From the NCBI GenBank assembly GCA_913009925.1, contig CAJVWY010000013.1, forward strand, positions 1-12,391: a stretch of DNA of 12,391 nt, written 5' to 3'. The DNA is from an uncultured bacterium. Its GTDB lineage: Bacteria > Actinomycetota > Thermoleophilia > BMS3ABIN01. How positions within the stretch are numbered: position 1 is the stretch's first letter; each line of letters starts with the position of its first letter. The notes beneath the pieces were generated by a model. The model did no database searches. It saw only the letters and a list, made by a program, of their open reading frames with translations, and was not told the DNA's origin. This document shows positions 6,893 through 12,391 of the stretch, in pieces. The position numbers and the translations under genes were made by a program.

Positions 6893-8020
6893 TCAACCGG
6901 CCACGGACCTGATGACAGCCAGTGTCTTTTCCGCCGAGTTCTCCCAGGTATACAGGGCGGACTTCTTCCTGCCGCGTTCCACCAGGAGATTCCTGGTGCC
7001 GGAATCAGAGGCGATGAGTTCCATGGCTGCGGTCAGCTGTTCCGTATCTTCCGGGTCTATCAGTATGGCGGCGTGTCCGGCGATCTCAGGCAGCGCCGAA
7101 CGGTTGGAGGTGATAACGGGAGTGGACGATGCCATCGCCTCCAGCACCGGCAGTCCGAATCCCTCGTACAGTGAGGGATATACCAGAGCGGTGGCGATAT
7201 GGTATATGGCGATCAGGTCATCCGCGGGCACATAGCCGGTAGTTATCACATTACCGTCCTTAAGCTTTGATATCTCCGCTGCGGTGCCGTCATCGGCGAA
7301 CACATGTCCGCCGGCGCCGGTCAGCACCAGACCATATTCGTTGAGGATATCCGCCGACAGGAGCCGGAAGGCCCTGACCAGAGCTCGCAGATTCTTTCGC
7401 GGCTCAAAGCTGGAGATGGAGAGAAAGAATCTGGATGGTAGGCCATACCGTTTCCGTACCTCCTGCAGTTCCTCGTCGGATGGCCTGACGCGGAACCGGG
7501 AGGATACGCCCAGCGGTACTACCGTGACCTTCTCCGGCTGAAGGGCAAGGTGGTTCAACAGGTCATCCCTGGTGCTGTTTGAGTCAGTGATTATGGCGTC
7601 GGCGCGGCTGGCTATCCTGGGAATCACCTCGCGGTAGTAGTGGGCGAAGCTCCGGGAGAAGAACCCGGGGAACAGGAGAAAGGCGAGGTCATGGATGGTG
7701 ACAACGCTGGTGACCCCCGGAAACAGGGGGGCGACGTTGCCGGGGTTGAAAAGCACATCGACCCCGGCCTTGCGGACCATCCTGCGGAGGAGCGCCTGTT
7801 CCCATACCATCCCCCGGATGGGCCCGCCGGCCGGGAAAAAACCTGGCGAGACGGGCAAGCCGGTTTCCGGAAGGGAGCGGCCTTCACGGCCGGCGAATAT
7901 GGTGAAACGGGTATCCTCCGGCCGGAGGGCGCATAGTGCCTGCGAGATCTCTATCGCATAGTGCTGGACGCCGGTGAGTTGACGGAATATGGAGCGGCCG
8001 TTGATCCCTATGTTCAGCAT
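6893..8020 (-). CDS. GT4-family glycosyltransferase (GT-B fold), paralogue of the gene at 4017
   Basis: Second GT4 glycosyltransferase, 375 residues, presumed to add another sugar to the lipid-linked repeat unit on the cytoplasmic side. The N-terminal half has GINGRSIFRQLTGVQHYAIE (5-24) and SVVTIHDLAFLLFP (105-118). The C-terminal half has SSFEPRKNLRAL (203-214), the VITTGYVPADDL region (258-269), and EGFGLPVLEAMASSTPV with the acidic pair E286 and E294. It shares the IHDL, EPRKN, GYVP and [14 protein letters not shown] blocks with the GT4 at 4017-5156, so the two are likely ancient duplicates. ATG 8020 lies 7 bases after a TAAAAT -10 box, consistent with a leaderless message. The GGGAG one base before the ATG is too close to act as a Shine-Dalgarno. 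The gene is transcribed towards the Wzy-like gene and stops 4 bases from it. Sugar specificity is unknown. Confidence 0.92.
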   Translation of the reverse strand: MLNIGINGRSIFRQLTGVQHYAIEISQALCALRPEDTRFTIFAGREGRSLPETGLPVSPGFFPAGGPIRGMVWEQALLRRMVRKAGVDVLFNPGNVAPLFPGVTSVVTIHDLAFLLFPGFFSRSFAHYYREVIPRIASRADAIITDSNSTRDDLLNHLALQPEKVTVVPLGVSSRFRVRPSDEELQEVRKRYGLPSRFFLSISSFEPRKNLRALVRAFRLLSADILNEYGLVLTGAGGHVFADDGTAAEISKLKDGNVITTGYVPADDLIAIYHIATALVYPSLYEGFGLPVLEAMASSTPVITSNRSALPEIAGHAAILIDPEDTEQLTAAMELIASDSGTRNLLVERGRKKSALYTWENSAEKTLAVIRSVAG

Positions 8021-8027
8021 GCTCCCG

Positions 8028-8057
8028 ATTTTAGCACTACCCCGTGAAAACCGACAA
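8028..8057 (-). promoter_or_regulatory. Candidate leaderless promoter of the minus-strand GT4 gene
   Basis: On the minus strand TTGTCG (8057-8052, 4 of 6) is followed after 18 bases by TAAAAT (8033-8028, 5 of 6). Seven bases later comes ATG 8020. That spacing puts the transcription start at the start codon, the standard leaderless layout in Actinomycetota. Confidence 0.5.
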
Positions 8058-8070
8058 GGATGGCAGCGGA

Positions 8071-8097
8071 GGACTTGGCCCCTGCTTGGGGAAGTCC
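8071..8097. other. Strong inverted repeat in the divergent GT4 / priming-enzyme spacer
   Basis: GGACTT, a two-base bulge, CCCC, a five-base loop TGCTT, then GGGGAAGTCC. This makes 10 base pairs interrupted only by the bulge. It lies between two divergent promoter candidates, and its right arm contains the proposed -35 of the rightward one. It could be an operator or an RNA hairpin. Only GTTAAAA follows on the plus strand, so a terminator is unlikely. Confidence 0.45.
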
Positions 8098-8114
8098 GTT
8101 AAAAGCCCTAGAAT
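8086..8114 (+). promoter_or_regulatory. Candidate promoter of the priming glycosylphosphotransferase gene
   Basis: TTGGGG (8086-8091, 3 of 6) lies 17 bases from TAGAAT (8109-8114, 5 of 6). The predicted start near 8121 lies downstream of the far GTG start at 8044. This favours ATG 8158 as the true start, with a leader of about 37 bases. Confidence 0.35.
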
Positions 8115-8157
8115 ATGGCAACGGCATAATCCTGAGCATCGATGGGTTGAGTGGATA

Positions 8158-9564
8158 ATGAAAATATTGACTTCACACCGTTTCAGCCAGATCTCGCTGA
8201 TCCTTGGCGATTTCCTTGGCGTGCTGATCGGCTACCGCCTTGCCTGGGCGATATATTTCCAGTTTGGCATCAGATATAAGGATGTGGGAGAGGCCGCTCC
8301 GTCATTTGCGTTCTACATGGCGATAGCGCTGGTGATCCTGCCGTTGTACTGGCTGCTGTTCAAGCTGCATGGGCTGTACCGCTTCCGTCTCAATCTCAGC
8401 CTGCTGGAGGTACTGCCGCAGATATTCTCGGCGATCACCGAGGCATCGCTGATGCTGCTGGCGCTCACCATATTCATCTTTCCCCCGTCCCATTACTCAC
8501 GCAACGTCATCGTTATTTCATGGGTCTGTGTCATCTTCTCCGTCTCCCTGTTGCGCCTGTTGATCTACATGCTGCAGAAGTCGGGGCGCCGTCATGGACG
8601 ATATGCCAAGAACACCCTGGTGCTGGGCGCCGGGACCGTTGGCGTGTCCTGCGCGCGCAAGCTCATCCGCAACCCCGAGCTGGGTCTGAACTTCGTCGGC
8701 TTCCTCGACGAGAGGCCGTCCAGGCAGGCCCTGGAGCTGGGCTCCTGTCCCGTGTACGATGATTACAGCAAGCTGGAGGAGGTTCTGGAAAAGCAGGGCA
8801 TCCAGCACATGGTGGTGGCCTTCTCCCGTGACCGGCACGACAAGACAGTGGAGCTCATGGAGCGGTGCTTCCCCTACGGGGTCGATTTCACCATCGTACC
8901 GCGGCTCTATGAGGTGTTCAGTGACCGGGTGGGCGTGGAGCATATTCGCGGCCTTCCCGTAGTGGGGCTCCAGCGCAGCAACATCAGCGGGCTGCAGGGT
9001 TTCGTCAAGCGCGGCATGGACATCTTCATCTCGCTGCTGCTGCTGGTGCTGCTGTCCCCGGTCCTGCTGCTGACGGCCCTGGCCATCAAGCTTGATTCAC
9101 GGGGTCCCCTGCTATACCGGCAGATACGGCTGGGCAAGAACGAGAAGCCGTTTGAGATGCTCAAGTTCCGCTCCATGCGGGAAGGTTCGGACCGGGAGGC
9201 GAAAGGGTGGACCACGGCCGGTGACACCAGACGCACCAGGGTGGGAAAGGTGATCCGGCCTCTCGCCATCGACGAACTGCCGCAGCTGATAAACGTCATC
9301 CAGGGGAACATGAGCCTGGTCGGCCCGCGGCCGGAGCAGCCGGATCACGCCAGGAAGTTCTCCCGGAAGATCTCTTCCTACTCCAGCCGCCACCGGGTCC
9401 GGCCGGGTCTGACGGGCTGGGCCCAGATAAACGGCCTGAGGGGTGATACGGACATCGGCGAGCGGGCTGAATACGATATCTACTACATCGAGAACTGGAG
9501 TCCCTGGTTCGACATCAAGATAATACTGAAGACGCTGATCGCTTTCGTGAAGCGGGACGCCTGA
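8158..9564 (+). CDS. Undecaprenyl-phosphate sugar phosphotransferase (polyprenyl glycosylphosphotransferase, WcaJ/WbaP type)
   Basis: Priming enzyme that transfers a sugar-1-phosphate from a nucleotide sugar to undecaprenyl phosphate, the first step of the repeat unit, in the cytoplasmic membrane. It is 468 residues, normal for the family. Four membrane helices lie at about 11-34, 50-69, 91-108 and 116-137. A CoA_binding_3 Rossmann domain follows (NTLVLGAGTVG at 152-162, VGFLD at 180-184). The catalytic Bac_transf domain spans about 283-468, with its re-entrant helix (287-309), KFRSM (336-340), the DELPQ motif (D372, E373), NMSLVGPRP (384-392) and RPGLTGWAQI (415-424). The reading frame is open back to GTG 8044, but that adds 38 unconserved residues over the divergent promoter region, so ATG 8158 is preferred. 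Its own Shine-Dalgarno is weak. Glucose-1-phosphate or galactose-1-phosphate are the usual substrates; the sequence does not decide. Confidence 0.93.
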   Translation: MKILTSHRFSQISLILGDFLGVLIGYRLAWAIYFQFGIRYKDVGEAAPSFAFYMAIALVILPLYWLLFKLHGLYRFRLNLSLLEVLPQIFSAITEASLMLLALTIFIFPPSHYSRNVIVISWVCVIFSVSLLRLLIYMLQKSGRRHGRYAKNTLVLGAGTVGVSCARKLIRNPELGLNFVGFLDERPSRQALELGSCPVYDDYSKLEEVLEKQGIQHMVVAFSRDRHDKTVELMERCFPYGVDFTIVPRLYEVFSDRVGVEHIRGLPVVGLQRSNISGLQGFVKRGMDIFISLLLLVLLSPVLLLTALAIKLDSRGPLLYRQIRLGKNEKPFEMLKFRSMREGSDREAKGWTTAGDTRRTRVGKVIRPLAIDELPQLINVIQGNMSLVGPRPEQPDHARKFSRKISSYSSRHRVRPGLTGWAQINGLRGDTDIGERAEYDIYYIENWSPWFDIKIILKTLIAFVKRDA

Positions 9565-9588
9565 GGGCCGCGGCGGCCGGTGCCGCCC

Positions 9589-9616
9589 GGGCTCAGGCCT
9601 GGGCCCTCTTCTTTTT
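9589..9616 (+). terminator. Intrinsic terminator after the priming-enzyme gene
   Basis: GGGCTCAGGCCTGGGCCC (9589-9606) folds into a 7-bp stem with one G-U pair around a GGCC loop. It is followed by TCTTCTTTTT (9607-9616). It begins 25 bases after the stop of the plus-strand gene. The same bases hold the stop codon and the Lys-rich C-terminus (KKKRAQA) of the convergent minus-strand gene. Confidence 0.5.
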
Positions 9617-10543
9617 CCCCAGGGACGGCCGGTTGTACCGGTCCAGCCAGTGCCGCACGTTCTGTTCGTATCTGTTGAGGATGGGGGGGCGGTTGTCGCT
9701 CTTGTGAAGCTTGATGCGCGTGGAGTTCATGCGTCCGGCGGCGCCAGGGGTGGATTTCACCATCTGCCGGTACTGCGCCTTCCGAACCGCGTATTCCAGC
9801 AGGTCACCGGGAAGGCCGCTCAGCAGGCGCTCCAGCTTCGCCTGGCGGCGCCGCCAGCGCGGGCTGCGGCAGATGCGGAAACCCAGGCGTTCGCTGTCGG
9901 CGATGTAGGACGGAAAGAAATCGAAGACCCAGGGGTTCCTGTCCAGGAAGCGGTCGAAGGCGCCGGTCTCGTTGAATACCTTTATGCCTCCCAGTATCTC
10001 GCGGGCGTAGAAGAAATTCTGATTGCCGCCTTCCAGCTTCAGGTCTCCCTCGCTGAGGAACATGTTGAAGCAGATGTCCGGGTTGTGTCCGAACAGGCGC
10101 CAGACCCGCAGAAAGAAATAAGTGGTCCATACACGCCGGGGAGCGCTGATGATAAGCAGATCAACATCGTCGCCCTCGGGGGAGTTGAAAGCCGCCAGGG
10201 CGCCGGTTACCAGAGCCGTCCGCAGGAAAGGTATGCCCTGCAGGGGAATGAGGCGCTTGAGGGAGATCTCCAGTTTCTGTTTGGAAAGGGACTCACGATT
10301 ATGCCGCACCCGGCAGTTGGCCTCTCTGCCCTCGAGGTAGAACATGTGGGTGTTCTTCTTCACGACATTGCCCAGCTGTTTGCTTTTGCTGAGCCTGCCC
10401 GCGGCTTCATCGAGGGTGAGTTTGGTCTCGGGGACGAAACGGACGATCTCTTCGAGGGTCAGGGGGAAGCTGAAGATATCAGCGTAACAGAGCGCCTTGA
10501 TGATAGCTTCGTCCTTGCTTTTCTGAGACTTTGCTGGGGCCAT
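9593..10543 (-). CDS. Nucleotidyltransferase-fold protein with N-terminal helical / winged-helix-like region
   Basis: Protein of 316 residues that I recognise only at domain level. Residues 12-70 (IIKALCYADIFSFPLTLEEIVRFV, split here by position 35) resemble the helical YFDIFDYPLT-type N-terminus seen with nucleotidyltransferase-like proteins in glycan loci. Residues 110-132 hold a MNT-type pocket: ALVTGALAAFN, then GDDVDLLII with D126 and D128, a GSxAxxN-(x)-DxD pattern. The usual Ser of GSxA is replaced (G114-A115-L116-A117). A conserved-looking RVWTTYFFLRVWRLFG (137-152) and CFNMFLSEGDLKLEG (158-172) follow, then a basic C-terminus ending KKKRAQA. No membrane segment is evident. ATG 10543 is the conservative start; GTG 10576, with GGGTG 5 bases upstream, is in frame and possible. 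A promoter at 10610-10638 serves it. The substrate is unknown, and sugar-nucleotide synthesis, adenylylation or a toxin-antitoxin-like role are all open. Confidence 0.75.
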   Translation of the reverse strand: MAPAKSQKSKDEAIIKALCYADIFSFPLTLEEIVRFVPETKLTLDEAAGRLSKSKQLGNVVKKNTHMFYLEGREANCRVRHNRESLSKQKLEISLKRLIPLQGIPFLRTALVTGALAAFNSPEGDDVDLLIISAPRRVWTTYFFLRVWRLFGHNPDICFNMFLSEGDLKLEGGNQNFFYAREILGGIKVFNETGAFDRFLDRNPWVFDFFPSYIADSERLGFRICRSPRWRRRQAKLERLLSGLPGDLLEYAVRKAQYRQMVKSTPGAAGRMNSTRIKLHKSDNRPPILNRYEQNVRHWLDRYNRPSLGKKKRAQA

Positions 10544-10609
10544 GGACCGCTTCAAGATATTCGCCGACGAACGCACAATATCACCCGTTACTGAATAATT
10601 CCTACAAAA

Positions 10610-10638
10610 AGTATATGCTTTCTGGCGGCTATTCTCAA
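10610..10638 (-). promoter_or_regulatory. Promoter of the nucleotidyltransferase-fold gene
   Basis: On the minus strand TTGAGA (10638-10633, 5 of 6) and TATACT (10615-10610, 5 of 6) are separated by exactly 17 bases. This is the best sigma-70/SigA-type promoter in the window. The start would be near 10603, giving a leader of about 60 bases to ATG 10543, or about 27 to GTG 10576. Confidence 0.65.
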
Positions 10639-10660
10639 ATGAGGATGGCCGGGAGCGCAC

Positions 10661-10691
10661 GCGCCGGGGCTGCATTTTTCCCCGCAGGCGC
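10661..10691 (+). other. GC-rich hairpin in the spacer before the WbaZ-type GT4
   Basis: GCGCCGGGG pairs with CCCC-(GCA)-GGCGC around a CTGCATTTTT loop, giving nine pairs with a three-base bulge. It lies 26 bases before the AGGAGG site of the gene at 10728. It may be a leader structure or simply GC-rich sequence. No clear plus-strand promoter was found in 10616-10727. Confidence 0.25.
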
Positions 10692-10692
10692 C

Positions 10693-10708
10693 GACAGATA
10701 GACAGATA
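10693..10708 (+). repeat. Tandem GACAGATA x2
   Basis: Two perfect 8-base copies lie head to tail, followed at 10714 by a partial third (CGACAGG) that leads into the Shine-Dalgarno of the downstream gene. It is short enough to be chance. Confidence 0.6.
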
Positions 10709-10716
10709 GCATCGAC

Positions 10717-10723
10717 AGGAGGT
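10717..10723 (+). promoter_or_regulatory. Shine-Dalgarno AGGAGGT fixing a TTG start
   Basis: A near-perfect ribosome-binding site ends 4 bases before TTG 10728. It is the strongest in the window and decides the unusual TTG start of the WbaZ-type glycosyltransferase. Confidence 0.9.
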
Positions 10724-10727
10724 CAAC

Positions 10728-11810
10728 TTGAAGGTCGCGATCTCGCATGAATGGCTGACGACGCTGGGCGGTTCCGAGCGGGTGGTGGAGGCGTTCCTGG
10801 AGGTGTACCCGGGCGCTCCGGTCTATACCAGCTTCCTTTCCAGCCGCAACCTTCCGGATTCGGTCATGTCCTGGGACGTGCGTACTTCGTTCGTGCAGAA
10901 GCTGCCCTTTCTTCACCAGGTGGCGCAGAGGTACATACCTCTTTTCCCGCTGGCTTTTGAATCCTTTGATCTATCCGATTACGATCTGGTCCTTTCCTCC
11001 AGCTCGGCCTGCGCCAAGGGCGTCCTCACCGGGCCCGGGACGCTGCATGTCTGCTATTGCCACACGCCCCTGCGCTACGCCTGGGAGCCGCACCTGGACG
11101 CGCGGCTCAGGTTCGCCAACCCGGTGGCCAGAGCTGGCAGCAACCTGGTGCTCCACTACCTGCGCCTCTGGGACCGGCTGGCGGCGGACCGGGTGGATCA
11201 CTTCATCGCCAATTCACGGAACATCGCCGCCAAGATAGCCAAGTACTACCGCCGCGAGGCTACGGTGATCAACCCGCCGGTGAACGTGGAACGGTTTCCG
11301 CCACGCGGGAAAAAGGGAAGCTACTTCCTGGTGCTGTCGCGCCTGGTGGCCTATAAGCGCGTGGACCTGGCGGTGAAGGCCTTCTCCCGTCTGGGCCTGC
11401 CGCTCAAGGTGGTGGGCGACGGCCCGGAGCGGAAGCGGCTGGAACGCATGGCGGCGGCGAATGTCCAGTTCAGCGGATATGCCTACGACGAGGAGGTGCC
11501 GGAGCTGATTGACGATTGTGTGGCGCTGGTTTTCCCGGGCGAGGAGGATTTCGGCATCGTTCCCGTGGAGGCCATGGCCGCCGGCAAGCCGGTGATCGGG
11601 CTGGGCCGCGGCGGGTTGCTGGAGACGGTGATCGACGGCAGGACCGGCGTGCTGTTTCCCGAGCCTACGGTCGCCTCTCTGATCGAAGGTATGTCGCGCT
11701 TCGCTCCCGGGGACTTCGATCCGGGAAAGCTGTCGCGGCACGCTGCTTCATTCTCAAAAGAACGATTCAAGCGGGAGATATCCGATTTCGTGGAGGCACG
11801 GCTGGCCTAG
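10728..11810 (+). CDS. GT4-family glycosyltransferase, WbaZ type
   Basis: Third glycosyltransferase of the locus, 360 residues, GT-B fold, of the WbaZ-like (often mannosyltransferase) branch of GT4. It would add a sugar to the undecaprenyl-linked unit on the cytoplasmic side. The start MKVAISHEWLTTLGGSERV carries the GGSER loop (14-18), followed by HVCYCHTPLRYAWEPH (107-122), typical of this branch. The donor half has VLSRLVAYKRVDLAV (202-216), KVVGDGPERKRLE (227-239) and FPGEEDFGIVPVEAMAAGKPVIG with the acidic pair E273 and E281. It differs from the other two GT4 proteins here, which carry EPRKN and EGFGLP, so it belongs to another subgroup. Translation begins at TTG 10728 behind AGGAGGT. 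Its TAG stop shares the palindrome CTAG with the stop of the convergent flippase gene. Mannose is a guess from the subgroup name only. Confidence 0.92.
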   Translation: MKVAISHEWLTTLGGSERVVEAFLEVYPGAPVYTSFLSSRNLPDSVMSWDVRTSFVQKLPFLHQVAQRYIPLFPLAFESFDLSDYDLVLSSSSACAKGVLTGPGTLHVCYCHTPLRYAWEPHLDARLRFANPVARAGSNLVLHYLRLWDRLAADRVDHFIANSRNIAAKIAKYYRREATVINPPVNVERFPPRGKKGSYFLVLSRLVAYKRVDLAVKAFSRLGLPLKVVGDGPERKRLERMAAANVQFSGYAYDEEVPELIDDCVALVFPGEEDFGIVPVEAMAAGKPVIGLGRGGLLETVIDGRTGVLFPEPTVASLIEGMSRFAPGDFDPGKLSRHAASFSKERFKREISDFVEARLA

Positions 11811-12235
11811 CCTTCACCGCCGCCACCGGGGCGTCCGCGTCCCAGTAGCGCCTTCAGCTCGGACGGGCGTATGATCCTCAGTCCCGTCACCGCCGTTCCA
11901 TAAAACACAGTGGCGATGAGGATAACCCCCAGGACATGCAGATTGTCACGCAGCTGCCAGATCAACACGCCGAGCAGTGCGGACAGGACGCCGATGGAGA
12001 CCGCGGTGAGGGCGGTCTGCGTCAGGGAGATATTGCGCCGGAGCAGGTAGAACATCTGGGCCATGCCGATGACCTCCGTAGCCAGGGTGGTGGCGGCGGC
12101 GCCGGCGAAACCGTAGCGGGGAATGATTATCAGGTTCAGCACCACGTTGGCAACCATGTTGATGAAGCCCACCACCGCCACCGCCTTCTGCCGTTCGATG
12201 ATGGTGAGCAGGTTGCCCTGCAGGAAAGTGATGAA
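11807..12235 (-). CDS. Wzx-type polysaccharide flippase, C-terminal part only
   Basis: The last 142 residues of a membrane exporter of the MATE/MurJ superfamily (Wzx, polysaccharide biosynthesis protein) that flips undecaprenyl-linked repeat units across the membrane. The fragment starts mid-protein at the adapter junction (12235), so roughly 300 or more N-terminal residues are missing compared with full-length members. About four hydrophobic segments are visible (about 17-38, 43-64, 73-94, 98-117). VVLNLIIIPRYGFAGAAATTLATE, split near residue 45 of the fragment, is a typical Wzx loop and helix. The tail is basic and Gly-rich (LGRGRPGGGGEG). Its stop overlaps that of the convergent WbaZ-type gene by 4 bases. 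Whether it is specific for this locus's glycan is inferred from position. Confidence 0.88.
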   Translation of the reverse strand, partial: FITFLQGNLLTIIERQKAVAVVGFINMVANVVLNLIIIPRYGFAGAAATTLATEVIGMAQMFYLLRRNISLTQTALTAVSIGVLSALLGVLIWQLRDNLHVLGVILIATVFYGTAVTGLRIIRPSELKALLGRGRPGGGGEG

Positions 12236-12391
12236 AGATCGGAAGAGCACACGTCTGAACTCCAGTCACATTCCTTTATCTCGTATGCCGTCTTCTGCTT
12301 GAAAACAAAAAAAAATAAACCGCGTCTTGACCCCTTACATCGACACCCTCTCACCACACTCTTCCATGTTGTGTTAGTTTGTGTCTCTTGT
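12236..12391 (-). other. Sequencing artefact: P7 adapter with the same index, plus junk
   Basis: Positions 12236-12269 are the TruSeq adapter beginning AGATCGGAAGAGCACACGTC, 12270-12277 are the index ATTCCTTT (the reverse complement of the left-end index), and 12278-12301 are the P7 tail. The A-rich stretch and T/C-rich sequence from 12302 to 12391 lie beyond the adapter and look like base-calling noise. Translations over this region give known contaminants such as FKQKTAYEI and DWSSDVCSSDL. Genomic sequence ends at 12235. Confidence 0.98.

Noticed and set aside
8125..8130. CATAAT as the -10 box of the priming-enzyme gene
   Set aside because: No -35-like hexamer lies 16-18 bases upstream. 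TAGAAT at 8109 with TTGGGG is a better fit.
8044..8157. GTG 8044 as the start of the priming enzyme
   Set aside because: It would add 38 residues with no membrane or domain character and would span the divergent promoters and the hairpin. ATG 8158 gives a normal family length.
9650..10594. 314-residue plus-strand open frame
   Set aside because: It is antisense to the nucleotidyltransferase-fold gene. That gene has the coherent domain pattern and the good promoter.
98..12235. CRISPR arrays, tRNA or rRNA genes, insertion sequences, toxin-antitoxin or defence genes
   Set aside because: I looked for repeated units, cloverleaf patterns, transposase motifs and inverted terminal repeats and saw none. 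The nucleotidyltransferase has no HEPN-type partner beside it.
12136..12357. 73-residue frame containing FKQKTAYEI and DWSSDVCSSDL
   Set aside because: It is a translation of the P7 adapter joined to the flippase gene in the wrong frame, a common database contaminant.
12302..12391. A-rich and T/C-rich tail as a regulatory region or terminator
   Set aside because: It lies beyond the end of the P7 adapter and so is not from the insert.

Overview
This window is an Illumina assembly contig, about 12.1 kb of real insert (positions 98 to 12235), flanked at both ends by the same indexed P7 adapter plus read-through junk. It is GC-rich by eye. The genes look like those of a deep-branching, probably anaerobic or facultative, uncultured Actinomycetota (inference). 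The signs are a ROK glucokinase with the CxxxCPNxGC-type metal site, a DUF362/ferredoxin protein, an LCP ligase (typical of monoderms), TTG start codons, and two apparently leaderless glycosyltransferase genes. No rRNA or other marker gene is present, so the taxon is tentative.

Layout. Left arm (98-2006, minus strand): a ROK-family sugar kinase is translationally coupled to a DUF362 Fe-S protein whose C-terminus is cut off by the adapter. At 2007-2157 overlapping divergent promoter elements and a perfect inverted repeat separate these genes from a rightward run. That run holds a small DUF5658-type membrane protein, an LCP (LytR-CpsA-Psr) ligase, a GT4 glycosyltransferase, and a Wzy/O-antigen-ligase-like membrane protein with an embedded extracytoplasmic beta-sandwich domain. 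The rest alternates strand gene by gene: GT4 (minus), polyprenyl glycosylphosphotransferase (plus), nucleotidyltransferase-fold protein (minus), GT4 of the WbaZ type (plus), and the C-terminal end of a Wzx flippase (minus, cut off by the right adapter).

Read together, positions 2880-12235 hold nearly every step of a Wzx/Wzy-type surface polysaccharide pathway. The glycosylphosphotransferase primes undecaprenyl phosphate, three GT4 enzymes extend the repeat unit, Wzx flips it, the Wzy-like protein polymerises or ligates it outside the cell, and the LCP protein would attach the product to the wall. The sugar kinase at the left edge could feed hexose-phosphate to nucleotide-sugar synthesis. The nucleotidyltransferase-fold protein has no obvious step.

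The most interesting points are the beta-sandwich domain inserted in the Wzy-like protein, the nucleotidyltransferase in a glycan locus, a CsoR-family-like operator before the DUF5658 gene, two leaderless GT4 starts, and extremely tight tail-to-tail gene pairs. No mobile element, CRISPR array, tRNA or rRNA was seen. No stretch over 300 bases lacks a gene.
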